From: Eunapius fragilis
Taxonomy: Eukaryota; Porifera; Demospongiae; Spongillida; Spongillidae
Length of the DNA stretch: 64,000 nt
Assembly: GCA_963681505.1 (NCBI GenBank)
Contig: OY811981.1
Location: forward strand, 7,305,416 to 7,369,415
Direction: 5' to 3'
A program made the translations under genes and the position numbers. The notes beneath the pieces are model-generated. The model was not told the DNA's origin. It searched no databases and saw only the letters and a list, made by a program, of their open reading frames with translations. This document shows positions 37,401 to 48,222 of the stretch, in pieces. Each line of letters starts with the position of its first letter. Positions within the stretch are counted from its first letter, which is position 1.

Positions 37401-40400
37401 TCCTGATGCATCGTACAGTGGGGACAGATGACATCTTGCAGTTTGCATCCACTCCAAGTGATGTCAACCAAGTTACAGTGCAAAAAGCAGAAGATGTTGA
37501 GTATTACAAGGGCAGGTTGCACTCTTCAAGTGGGACTACTGTAGTGCTTGCTAATGGACCTGTTGAGCAACAAACTATAAATCAGGACTTCTACGAGGAA
37601 AGTGATGGGAATAGCAAAGAAGGCTTGAAGAGCAATTACCATATGACGTATGATAATGAGTTTGGAACAGCAGAATTTGGAGGCAAAGGACAATACTCAA
37701 TGACATTACATCAATGCATACAAAATGATAGCAACTCAGATTCAATCATAGAAGGTGCATACATGTATAAAGATGACATCATACTGGCTCGACGAATTGG
37801 TGAGTCACCAGTCAGTACATATACATTTATATTCTTTTCCATGTTGTAGAAAGACATGCAGACGATTTTCGGATGGGTAAATCATCCATACGTGACAATT
37901 TGGCTCTCCTACATCATAACATTTCAAACAATGATATTCGTAAGAAAAAAAGTAGCAAAAAAAATACAACATACAACGACCTACACATGTATGTTTCCAT
38001 TGCAGGCATGAGAATAAGAAAACAGCTTATTTTAGAAAATAGCATCTCTCAGGATGACAAGCAAGCACTTCCCAGCATATTGGAGTACTTAAAGGAGGTG
38101 ATTTTGTTTTTTGAATGATAGCAATACGGGAGTTTTATCTATAGGATAAACAAATAAAGGGCAAGAATAGTATTGAAATGTGCAGCTAGTTTTTGTGCTA
38201 GTATTTTTTTGAGAATATTGCATGCAATCTAAAAGTATAAAAATTTGAAATAGCCTTCACACAAGTGATTTGGTGATATACTATACATGTAGTGCATAAT
38301 AACTTTTCCACTGCAGCTCTCATTATCCAAAGACAAAGACGATATTGAAATGAGAGTTCTTCTTTATTCATTTCTCACTACAGAAGGAAGTCATGCAGCA
38401 CAGAAGGTTGTGCCTCTAATTGATTCATATCCATACAAATGTCGTTTTTATAAATACTAGCATAAAACATAGAATTTTATAAGTAATATAAAACAACTGC
38501 AAAACATCACTATTGTAAAAAAACCATGATTCAACACTTTAAATCTCTAAATTTTTGACTTAAAAGTACTAATATTGGCTTAAGAGTAGATGACACAGTA
38601 GTCATAACAAAGGCTGTATCTGAGAACATGTATGTAGCTATTGCTAATGTATGATAAATAGCTGTGAAAAAATATATAATGATTTGTAGTGATTATGATA
38701 CTGATAATGATTTAATACACAAAGGTAAGTAGTGGCATATGTAAATGCACTGATATACTGCCCAGTACTAAAAAAAGAAGCATCTGCAAAAAGGAGACAA
38801 GTTTACTTTTCATAGTCTTGACCTAAATATTTGTTCAGACGATGACATGACAATAAAATTCACTACCACACAAAATCATGTTTTAAATTTAAATGAATTA
38901 TTTGATGCAGGGATAAATTGAAATCATAAGTTGTATATTGAATTAAAAGAATAGTGCAAATTTAATTGTAAGAATGCAATCAAATATGAAAAGAAAAACA
39001 TAATAATGAAAGGATGGAATACCTATGTTCAACAATGCTCTGATATAATTGTGCAATTATTATTTTACTAAAGATAATAATGATATATTCACTTGCAGTA
39101 GCATTAAAAAAACTTTACATCATTCAGAGAAAACGAAAACCTAATAAAAACTAGCAAGTGAAAAAGTAAAAAACCTGTGCATTTCATAAGCATACCATTT
39201 ACCTTCTATCCTAAAATACAATAGGTGCTTCTTCATGGTATTGAGAACACGGGAGAGAGAAAGGAACGAAATACTCTTGCTGCACAAGTTGCTTTCATTC
39301 ATAATCCTCACCCACATACTTTACAAAAAATTGAACATTTAATAACTGCAAGCAATGAACCAACTGACTCTCTGGTTCTTTCCTATGGAGCTCTTGCTTC
39401 TAAACTCCCAGAAGAGACAAAACTGCAAATGGTTAATTTTCTGCTCAGTTATGTCAAACCAATACAGAACAACTCTGACCTCGTACATATCATCCATGCC
39501 TTAGGTAACACTGAATCTAATGTAACTAATAAGATTCTCGTTAATTATCTGACACATCCCGATCCAAATGTACAGCTAGCTGCTGTTTATGCTCTTAGGT
39601 ACAGCATGGATTCAACATCAATTCAAAGTGAAATTCTTAATATGTTGCACTTTAAACATGGTTCAAATCAGTTTGTTGAAATGGTGCTTCGGGCTTTAAT
39701 AGCTGGAGCTGAATGGAATGGCTCCCCAAAAGTACAGCCTATTCAGACTGAACTGTTTGAAGCCTTAGTGGGTTCTGCAAAAGATGACCAGTCCTTATTT
39801 AAAATGCTGCTACATTACACAATGTTGATTGGTGAATCTCATCCACCACAGTGGACGGTCTTGTTGAGCCATCATGCGAACAAAAGAGGTACAACCCAAT
39901 GGAACTCAGCTGATCAGCTATACAACTTGATATTATCAAAAAGTGATCGTGACTATGATGTTGAGACATATCCGTGCAACAAAGCTTATCTTTGGGGGAA
40001 ATCATTAGGGATACCAGTTTTAAAGTTGGAATCCGCATTTGGTTCTTTTGCTGGATTTGGCTGTTCTAAGGAACACCCAACCAACTTTAAGTTATTTGCA
40101 AAAGGGATTGTCAAGGGTTATGCTTTCAAGCGCTCTAAAACAGCCTTTGAGGCTTTGTTATTTAGTGAAAAGAAGCCAGAAAGCAATGAGATTAAAAGCA
40201 GAGTATATTTTAACATAGTGGGCAAAGTTTTAGCAGACAAACACAGTGACATACCAACCTGCAAAACGTGGAATTTCCCATTATATAGCAGCCCTGACTA
40301 CACCCTTATTACATTTTCTGTACCAATTTTTATCTATGTTGGATTTCTTACCTTCACACTTGAGTTGAAGACACGACTTGGAGTTGATGCTAACCTAGGT

Positions 40401-41032
40401 GCATGTATAACAGATTGTGTTTCAGTTCAAGGAAGTTTGGAGCCATCAGTAGCTCTGATTGCTTCTGCTCAGGCCACTGCATCGATTGTGGTAGGTTTTA
40501 TTTCATCGTGCTTTGATTATTTACACACAATGATAATTGCAGGAATTAGTACGTGGAGGGATTGAGCTAAGTGGACAGGTGGAATACAAAGTGTACATTT
40601 CATTGATTGGGAATTACCAACTGCGGGATAAATCATCAGAACTTTGTACCAAAGTTTCACATGGATGGCCCAACAACCACATTAGCATCAACACATTTTA
40701 TCAATTAAGGACCATTAAGTTATGCACCCAAGGTTTTTTTAAAAAGGGGGCAAAGAAATTGCTCAAGGGTGTAACAAAGGGAGTTAAAAAGGTGGTGAAA
40801 GGAGTCAAGAAATTGCTCAAGAATATTAAGTTTGTAAGTTAAATTATACATGTCATTTATTGAGAGTATAAGATGCTACTAATGCGCACAATTTCAGCCA
40901 TGTGGAATTAAATGGGGGAAAAAACGGATATGGAAAGCTGCATCAAAGACATGGAAGCTACCGAGTGGTGGACCTTATGTCCTGTGGAGTGCTAACTGCA
41001 ATCGTTTAAAGCTGCAGTGTCCAGCATTTTAG
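28392..41032 (+). CDS. LLTP copy C: MTP-like large lipid transfer protein, short-tailed paralogue
   Basis: Eleven exons matching copy B one for one: 28392-28478, 35951-36059, 36121-36205, 37104-37325, 37375-37799, 37850-37939, 38006-38097, 38317-38406, 39225-40490, 40543-40833, 40898-41032. The product is about 963 residues. Exon lengths equal those of B except exon 5 (+6 bp, adding Tyr-Met through an ACATGT insertion) and exon 10 (-66 bp in the tail repeat). The signal peptide, N-terminal barrel signature, helical core and Trp/Lys/Cys C-terminus are kept. Intron 1 (7.5 kb) contains a 4.4-kb hAT-like element and a LINE fragment. Coding sequence is better conserved against B than the introns are, which suggests purifying selection. 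Lipid-transfer function is inferred from the family. Confidence 0.82.
29061..33513. mobile_element. 4.45-kb hAT-like element with 5-bp target duplication
   Basis: Terminal inverted repeats CAGGCCCGTAGCCA and tggctacgggcctg are flanked by aacta on both sides (29056-29060, 33514-33518). The empty site is kept near 50955-50980 (aagtaactatctaatctaaac). A 23-nt poly-C run follows the left end (29101-29123), and C-rich sequence precedes the right end. Inside are a short minisatellite with gtaacatgttgcctgcatg units (about 30040-30180), a nested foldback element, and a - strand open frame (31162-31398, 78 codons) that I do not recognise. No transposase was found, so it is probably non-autonomous. A 5-bp duplication with CAGG ends suits a hAT5-type element. 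Confidence 0.75.
31745..32229. mobile_element. Nested foldback element with arms of about 210 bp
   Basis: cttaatgtctaatgtcctgg at the left end is matched by its reverse complement at the right end. The inverted homology continues inward for roughly 210 bp per arm with scattered mismatches (for example ctccgcggtgcacgtttgtac against gtacaaacgtgcaccgcgg), around a loop of about 60 nt. There is no coding content. It is a MITE or foldback inserted in the hAT-like element. Confidence 0.75.
33514..34640. other. LLTP-C intron 1 segment shared with the region after copy D
   Basis: 33514-33965 is paralogous to about 50965-51410, including a 21-nt poly-C run (33799-33819). A diverged relative is near 13800-13980. 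The rest shows nothing recognisable. Confidence 0.5.
34651..35337 (-). pseudogene. LINE C-terminal fragment (restriction-like endonuclease type)
   Basis: A - strand frame of 225 codons in unusually GC-rich sequence. It reads RLLSVSSPHAASW, GLGLHLEPSEFQEAIKWWLGL, then a zinc-knuckle pattern (C82-x2-C85, H97-x4-C102), RHNKLRD, RPADILVPNW and AAFDLSVT. This matches the C-terminal part of retrotransposon proteins with a CCHC motif and PD-(D/E)xK nuclease (R2/NeSL-like class). The reverse transcriptase domain is absent, and after FDLSVT the frame runs into ggcctgtcaggcc-type palindromic repeats. It is a 5'-truncated, dead insertion in intron 1 of copy C. Confidence 0.6.
39225..40490 (+). CDS. LLTP copy C exon 9: helical and sheet core
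   Basis: Same length (1,266 bp) and phase as the copy B exon at 18062-19327. Changes relative to B are mostly conservative and there is no stop or indel. Confidence 0.82.
40543..40833 (+). CDS. LLTP copy C exon 10: shortest lysine-rich tail
   Basis: 97 codons. The tail after CTQG is 33 residues with 13 lysines: FFKK, one GAKKLLKGVTKGVKK unit and VVKGVKKLLKNIKF. It lacks the VVKGIKK block of copies A and B and the second 15-residue unit of B. All length changes are multiples of three. Confidence 0.8.
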
Positions 41033-41575
41033 TGATGCTTAATATTGACCACAGCTGTGTATGATGTAGAGCTGCAGTTTGTAGTAAGTAGTTAAGAATG
41101 TGACAGTGTAAATGCATGTAGCTATATTATTTCATTTTGAAGTGTGAAGTGTTGTCAATATACATAAAAAGTGTAGTCTCATTCCAAAATTTTTTCTTCC
41201 CATTTTGATCTATGCATGGTTGCTTCTTTGATGCTCATGATATACAATGAGTTACTACTCTATGCAACTGATCTTGACCAAACAAGCTTTAGATTAAAAA
41301 TGAAATGTAGATTTCCCAACACGTCTTAAATCCCAGCTGTCAATGTTCAATGCATCATTTTGTATGCTGATGCACAAGTAGTATAAAGAGATGTTGTTCT
41401 GAATTTTGATCCTACTATCAGAAGTGGGAGTTTGCAAGACATCAAGATATGAATATATTCTGATTGCATTATGAGGAGACTGGATGATGGGATCAATGCT
41501 TCCTCATTCCTGTTGTGTGGGATGCGGATGTTTGCTGATTGTGTTTGTTGCTCTCTGTGCCCCAGACCACTCGCA
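41033..41575. other. Truncated duplicated 3' spacer of LLTP copy C
   Basis: Paralogous to 547-1090. The homology stops at 41575, where a hAT fragment begins, and resumes at 42410 with sequence equivalent to 6028. About 4.9 kb of spacer, including both minisatellite blocks, is missing here. Confidence 0.6.
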
Positions 41576-42409
41576 GTCCTCGCCATTTTTAGCTGGACCG
41601 CGAGCCTCGGTCCTTATTATTTTCATTCACGGACGGTCACGGACGGTCACGGTCCAAGCGGTACTGGACCGACGGTCTGACCGCGGTCCCCCTCGTACCC
41701 ACGCCTAAATACGCATGGACAAAAGAAGACAAAGCTGTCAAGTGTGTTTGAGGAAGCAAAGTTACTTTTCAGTTTTGCTTTACCAACACCAACACAGCTA
41801 TTTTCTAACACTGTTGATGATCGTGTTGATGAAGAACTAAAAAGGTACTTCAAAAATGAATGTTGAAATGTTATGTATTATGATAATGTTGATTTGTACA
41901 TGTAGGTATCTGGCAGTGCCAGAGTCAGATCATCTGACAGGATTGGACCCACTTAACTGGTGGTCTGTTAATGCTACTAATTATCCCATTATATCAGTGC
42001 TTGCAAAAAAATACTTGGCCATCCCCGCTTCATCAGCTTCCTCTGAAAGGGTTTTTTCCACGGCCAAAAACATAACCGACAAAAAAAAGATGGCACCTGC
42101 TTCCAGAAAGACTTCACAAGACCATTTTTTTACGCCACAATCAATACTTCTGGAAATAGCATTGTTTTTTCAGACTTTGTACTTTGTTGTATGTTTCATA
42201 ATGTGTGTGTGTATGTATGTGTTGTCATTGTTGCATTTGCATTGCCTTTCTTGGATTTATATTATCAGCATTGTGGACCGCGGTCCGACCGACGGTCACG
42301 GTCCTGGATTGTTTGATTTGTGCACGGTCGCGGTCCGGTCACGGTCTGGCTACTTAGGTTTGACCGCGGTCCACGGTCCACTGAAAAGTAGTGGACCGCG
42401 GCAACACTG
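41576..42409 (+). mobile_element. hAT transposon remnant with ggaccgcggtc subterminal repeats
   Basis: The right end ggcaacactg fits a hAT terminus (cagtgttgcc inverted); the left terminus is missing. Both ends carry repeated accgcggtcc/ggtcacggtcc words. It encloses the 3' coding part of a hAT transposase and sits exactly at the junction of the spacer deletion after copy C. Confidence 0.6.
41732..42159 (+). pseudogene. hAT transposase C-terminal remnant
   Basis: Exon-like block 41732-41844 (ending DEELKR), an intron with gtactt donor and tgtag acceptor, then 41906 onward reading YLAVPESDHLTGLDPLNWW and IPASSASSERVFSTAKNI. This is the hAT dimerisation region: LxWW followed by PASSxxSERVFS. 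A run of A at about 42080 shifts the frame; the expected continuation (RLHKTIFLRHN) lies in another frame and ends at 42159. The N-terminal zinc finger and most of the catalytic core are missing. Confidence 0.6.
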
Positions 42410-43754
42410 CCAGGCTGGTTGTTCAGCACTTGGTCAACTTTGCTTCGCTCCTTTTCATTCATATTACATTGATTACACAATTTACTACTGACCGGAGATT
42501 GCATTCAGCGCCGTAATATGTGCACGGAAACCTAAAAAGGAAGAAAACCCCAAAACAGGTGGTTTTTGCAAATACTTGGATCACCTGAATGGTCTTAAAA
42601 CTAGTTCAGTACAAATCCTACACTGTTAATAAAAGGGTGTTGCCACAACACCCTTAGGGGTGTTCGTACGCCTGTTTAGGAATAACACCCCATGGAGTGT
42701 TGTGGTAACCGCTCAGGGGTGTTAAAGCCAACACCCCTGAAGTGTAGCCAGTACACTCTAATGGGAGTTGACACAGGTATTAATAGTTTGTGCATGCACC
42801 GTAATCTTATGATAGAACATAAATTAATCTTAATAAAGTATACAACAAGAGTTGATGATTTTAATAAAAAGTTGACAATAAATACAATCATACAACAAAA
42901 CTATAAACATGTCTTTAGGGCGATCAAGTAGTCCTGGAGTGTTTCTCTGCATGCTTCGGACACTAAACAAACGGAGAAAACACAATATATAATGGTCAGG
43001 TTCCAATATGAGACATGTCTAACCTTTTTAATTGAATCTTGGGTGCAGCCCTCAGTCCGACGATGGTCATGTTCGCTAAACGGATCGGTGACAATAACAG
43101 CGTCAATCGTACCGATTGTTAAGCTTACCTGGAAGGCTTGCTAGAGCCAGCGTGTCATATGACCTTTATAAGGTAAGGTAGGGAGTTATTTAGCGCTACA
43201 AGGTACTTACATGCCTTATGCAGTGGCTCCTTATAGTGAGGCAGCGCAGCGAGCGGTAGTATTAGTAGCCAAATTTTCCTTAGCTAGACCGTATAAACAG
43301 GCATTCCGGTCCGATCGCGAACTGCTGTTCTCTATGAACTCTCTTCAAAGCGCTCAACTCGTCTTACTCAAATGCATCGCTCAACGCCGGATGAAAACAA
43401 ATAGCTTACCAAAAAGTCGGAACTTACTTGCCTGTTCATAAATAACAGAACGTGTTTTTAAAGGTCACGCATGTGCAATGAAATATATTTTTAGCATGAC
43501 CTTACATATTTTATATGTTACAAAAATATGTTACAATTGTGAATACGCGTTGCCCAAATGTGAGGAAAGCTATACAGGACTTTTGAGTAGTTCCAATTGC
43601 AAAAAAGCGCACTTCTCTCAGAGTGTATTTGCTGTCCAACAGTATTTTGGTGTATGTGTGTGGACATGTATGCACACATACAGCTATACACATACACACG
43701 TGTGTTAATGTGTGCATTGTGTGTGTATGTGCATGTGTGCCATGTGTGTGCATG

Positions 43755-43932
43755 CAGGCCTGTAGCCAGGAGGGTTGGTCAATCCCTCTTGTTTGATGCC
43801 TGATTGCGAGGGGAACCCCCCCCCCCCCCCCCCTCCCCCTTTCGTATTAATGTGAGGCTCCCCCTTCCCCAACAGTCCTGCAGTCCTATTAATCGACACT
43901 CCCCTCTGCCGGACTTCCTGCCTACGAGCCTG
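43755..43932. mobile_element. 178-bp hAT-like MITE in the TG array
   Basis: Ends CAGGCCTGTAGCCAGG and cctacgagcctg form an imperfect inverted repeat. An 18-nt poly-C run (43816-43833) lies inside. The target duplication is unclear because the host sequence is repetitive. Confidence 0.55.
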
Positions 43933-44791
43933 TGTATGCATGCGCATGTGTGTGCATGTATGCATGTATGCATTGTGTGTGTGCTTATGTGTACATGTGT
44001 ATGTGTTTATATGTGTATGTGTGTGCATTAGCATGAGTCTGTCGTGCATGTGTGTGCGTTGTGTGTATGTCTGCACATGTATGTGTGCATGTGACTGTAT
44101 ACATGTATGTGTGTGCATGTGTGTGTATGTGTATGCATGTGTCATATGTGTGCATGTGTGTGCCATGTGTGTATGTGTGCATGTGTGTATGTGTGCATGT
44201 GTGTATGTGTGCATGTGTGTATGTGTGCATGTGTGTGTGCATGTGTGTCATATGTGTGCATGTGTGTGTCATGTGTGTATGTGTGCATGTGTGTGTGCAT
44301 GTGTGTGTGCATGTGTGTGTCATGTGTGCATGTGTGTGTCATGTGTGTAGGTGTGTAGGCGCGCATGTGTGTATGAGCGCATGTGTGTGTATGTGCATGT
44401 GTGTATGTGTGCATGTGTGCATGTGTGTATGTGTGCATGTGTGTATGTGTGCATGTGTGTATGTGTGCATGTGTGTATGTGTGCATGTGTGTATGTGTGC
44501 ATGTGTGTGTGTGTGCATGTGTGTATGTGTGCATGTGTGTGTGTGCATGTGTGTATGTGTGCATGTGTGTATGTGTGCATGTGTGTGTGTGCATGTGTGT
44601 ATGTGTGCATGTGTGTATGTGTGCATGTGTGTATGTGTGTGTGTGTGCATGTGTGTATGTGTGCATGTGTGTGTGTGCATGTGTGTATGTGTGCATGTGT
44701 GTGTGTGTGCATGTGTGTATGTGTGCATGTGTGTATGTGTGCATGTGTGTATGTGTGCATGTGTGTGTGTGTGCATGTGTGTATGTGTGCA

Positions 44792-45461
44792 CAGTGGCGT
44801 AGGAGCTGCGGGCTGCACTTTTCCATCAACAACAAAATAATAATAATAGGTTGACAAGATACAAGCGTGTATGTATCAATTTAATTAGCTGAATAATTGC
44901 TGCTAGTTAATTACATTATAATCGATCGCTTATACATGTACTCAAATACATGTAGGTGTTTACTATTACATGTACCAAGGTATTTTGGGTGAGGTGACCA
45001 CAAACCAATGAACAATAATACCAATTTGAAGTTCTTCATGAACATGGCTTCAGTGGGTGTCATTAGATTATCCCTTCCCACATATGAGATCAAATCACCT
45101 AATAAACAAAGGCATTAATTGGTTTGAAGGTACCATACTACATAGTTTACAACCGCTACCATAAGTGCCCTTGGTTGCACTATAGCTGTTTTATATTACA
45201 TGCACAGAGGCAAGGTCTCAAAAGAAACTTACTGTTAACTGCTTACAGTCTTTGCGTAGTTTTTGGAGTTTATCTACGCAAAAAGCGTTGGCTTCTGTGG
45301 TTCCGCCCCAGACCCCTATGGCGGGACTTCCAGCGCTCCCGGCTCCCATGCATACCCCTGGCTGGGCGGGAGGGGTGCCCCCCCTCCCGCACCTTCCCCG
45401 TGGAGGCGGGGGACCCGCCGTTATTGGCCGCTGCACTTTATATTCCCTTCCTACGGCACTG
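44792..45461. mobile_element. 670-bp hAT-like MITE in the TG array
   Basis: Ends CAGTGGCGTAGGA and tcctacggcactg, flanked by gtgca on both sides (44787-44791, 45462-45466). The interior is unlike the array: AT-rich, then a GC-rich right part. No transposase. Confidence 0.65.
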
Positions 45462-46849
45462 GTGCATGTGTGTATGTGTGTGTGCATGTGTGCATGTGTG
45501 TATGTGTGCATGTGTGTGTATGTGTGCATGTGTGTGTGTGTGTGCGTGTGCGTGTGTGTATGTGTGTGTGCGTGTGTTATGTGTGTTTGCAAGTGTGTAT
45601 GTGTGTGTGTATGTGTGTGTGTGCATGTGTGTGTGTCATGTGTGCATGTGTGTGTCATGTGTGTGCATGTGTGTGTGCATGTGTGTGCATGTGTGTATGT
45701 GTGTGCATGTGTGTATGTGCATGTGTGTAGGTGTGTATGTGTGTGCGTGTGTGTGCGTGTGTGTATGTGTGTGTATGTGTGTGTGTGCATGTGTGCAGCA
45801 TGTGTGTGTCATGTGTGCATGTGTGTGTGTGTGCATGTGTGTGTGCATGTGTGGGCATGTGTGTGCATGTGTGTATGTGTGTATGTTTGTGTCATGTGTG
45901 TATGTGCGTGCATGTGTGTATGTGTGTGCATGTGTGTATGTGTGCATGTGTGTGTATGTGTGCATGTGTGTGTATGTGTGCATGTGTGTGTATGTGTGCA
46001 TGTGTGTATGTGCGTGTGCGTGTGTGTGAGTGTGTGTATGTGTGTGTGTGCATGTGTGTATGTGTGTATGTGTGTGTGTCGTGTGTGTGTCATGTGTGTG
46101 CATGTGTGTGTGTCGTGTGTGTCATGTGTGTGCATGTGTGTGTGCATGTGTGTGTGCATGTGTGTCATGTGTGTGCATGTGTGTATGTGTGCATGTGTGT
46201 GTGCATGTGTGTGTGCATGTGTGTATGTGTGGATGTGTGTGTGCATGTATGTGTGCATGTGTGTGTCATGTGTGTGCATGTGTGTATGTGTGTGTGCATG
46301 TGTGTGTGCATGTGTGTATGTGTGCATGTGTGTGTGCATGTGTGTGTGCATGTATGTGTGCATGTGTGTGTGCATGTGTGTGTGTCATGTGTGTGCATGT
46401 GTGTATGTGTGCATGTGTGTGTGCATGTGTGTGTGCATGTGTGTGTGCATGTATGTGTGTGCGTGTGCATGTATGTGTGCATGTGTGTGTGCATGTGTGT
46501 ATGTGTGCATGTAAGTGTGCATGTGTGCATGTGCAGAGAGAAATCTAGCAGCCGGCCATCGACCATTTTCCGAACATTTAAGGAAATTTCCGTCCAAACT
46601 TTAATATGCGTGGTACTTTCACCGATCATTTTATTCAGCAATTTCGATATACTTTTGTGGCATTAATAAGTACTGTGTTCAGAGAATTGAATATCATTTA
46701 CGTAACTGAACTTGGCCCTGTGCGAACAGCGGTTCGCGGCGTATATACATGTATTATACATGTAGTGGTCGGTACATGTATACATGCATCAAGCCTATTA
46801 ATATCACGTGCGCAGTTAATTATTGCGGTTCTTTTGTTTGTGTTCACAA

Positions 46850-47353
46850 TGAAGCGATCTGCGACCAGTGCGTCTCACATGGAGGTAGAGGGAGAGGCAA
46901 AGAGGAAGGTTGTATCTTTGAAAACCCTCCAAAAGTGGCGCATTGAAATGGATCGAGAATTGAAAACCATATCTTGGCTCTCTAGTTCAGAGGCAATCGA
47001 GAAATATTTTGTCCCTAGTAGAACTTTTGTTTTCTTTACCAGCAAGCAATGGAAAAGTGGAACGTGTTTTTTCTCAAATGAAGGAAATAAAGAGAAATAA
47101 GAGATCCTTATCATCAAATGAAACACTGGATGACCTTCTTCTAATCAGCACAGCTGAAATATCAATGACGCAGTTTGATGCTGACCCAGCAATTAAACTA
47201 TGGCGGAATGATAAAGTACGAAGGCCAGTTCGCAAAGTGAAAGTTCCTGGAAGTGCTGAAGAACTGGATTCATCACATGATTCATCCAGTTCTTCAGATT
47301 CAGAAGACGTAGTGATTGGGATAGCATTGTGCAATGTGATGATTTGTAACTGA
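46850..47353 (+). pseudogene. Internally deleted hAT transposase fragment
   Basis: The first frame (46850-47100) starts MKRSATSASHMEVEGEAKRK and VVSLKTLQKWRIEMDRELKT, which looks like the N-terminus of a hAT-type transposase. The overlapping second frame (to 47353) reads VELLFSLPASNGKVERVFSQ and KRSLSSNETLDDLLLIST, the C-terminal dimerisation domain, followed by an acidic Ser-rich end. The catalytic middle is gone and the two parts are out of frame, so this is a deletion derivative, perhaps still mobilisable if a full-length source exists. Confidence 0.55.
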
Positions 47354-47546
47354 TGGTTACTTAAAACACCTTTACCTCTGTGTGCATCACATAATATTTA
47401 CTCAGTGCATGCAGAATTACATATGCTCTAATGCACAAACACGTTGCAAAATGAAATCTTATATTGGCCGACCATTTCCTAAAAAGGCCTACCAAATTCA
47501 AATATTGCTGGCCATTTGGCCTAACAAGTTCAGTTTCTTAAATTTC

Positions 47547-48222
47547 ACTCTGCATGTGTGCATGTGTGTGTATATGTACATGTGTGTGTACATGTACATG
47601 TGTGTGTACTGGTTTGCCCCTAATTTCACTAACCCACCCCTGGCATGCTATATAACAGTGCAGAGGGAAGACATTTATTTTTGCCCAACCCCTATATTTT
47701 TATATATTCTGAAACCCACCCTCTGTTGAAAATGTGTGTATGTGTGCATGTGTGTTGCCCCTAATTTAAATCCCTGGTGTGTATGTTTGTGTGTCATGTG
47801 TGTCATGTGTGCATGTGTGTGCATGTGTGTGCATGTGTGTGCTGTGTGTGTGTGCATGTGTGTGCATGTGCATGTGTGTATGTGTGCATGTGTGTGCATG
47901 TGTGTGCTGTGTGTGTGTGTGCATGTGTGCATGTTTGTGCATGTGTGTGCTGTGTGTGTGTGTGCATGTGTGTGCATGTGCATGTGTGTATGTGTGCATG
48001 TGTGTGTATGTGTGCATGTGTGTATGTGTTCATGTTGTGTGTACAGTGTATGTTTTTATGCATGTGTATGTGTGCATGTGCGTATGTGTGTGTGTGTGTG
48101 CATGTGTGTGCATGTGTGTGTGCATGTGTGTATGTATGTGTGTGTATGTGTGCATGTGTGTATGTGTATGCAACATGTGTGTATGTGTGCATGTGTGTGC
48201 ATCACTGTATGGAACGCACCTC
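47547..48222. repeat. Second TG/CA array
   Basis: gtgtgtgcatgtgtg units at 47547-47620 and 47730-48205, with a short unique gap. Same alternating composition as the main array; the open frames are by-products. Confidence 0.85.

Larger units (their letters stand above)
43640..46533. repeat. Kilobase-scale TG/CA array of alternating purine-pyrimidine
   Basis: Units mix tgtgtgcatg and tgtgtatg, mainly in 43640-43754, 43933-44791 and 45462-46533, split by two small inserted elements. Nearly every step alternates purine and pyrimidine. All three stop codons are pyrimidine-purine-purine, so none can occur, which explains the long open frames in all six frames (Cys/Val/Met/His and Thr/His repeats). 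These are not genes. Such sequence is a classic Z-DNA-forming type. Confidence 0.9.

Noticed and set aside
43705-46666. Long open frames (up to 420 codons) of Cys-Val-Met-His or Thr-His repeats on both strands
   Set aside because: They follow from alternating purine-pyrimidine sequence, which cannot contain a stop codon in any frame. Open frames overlap in all six frames with no coding signature.
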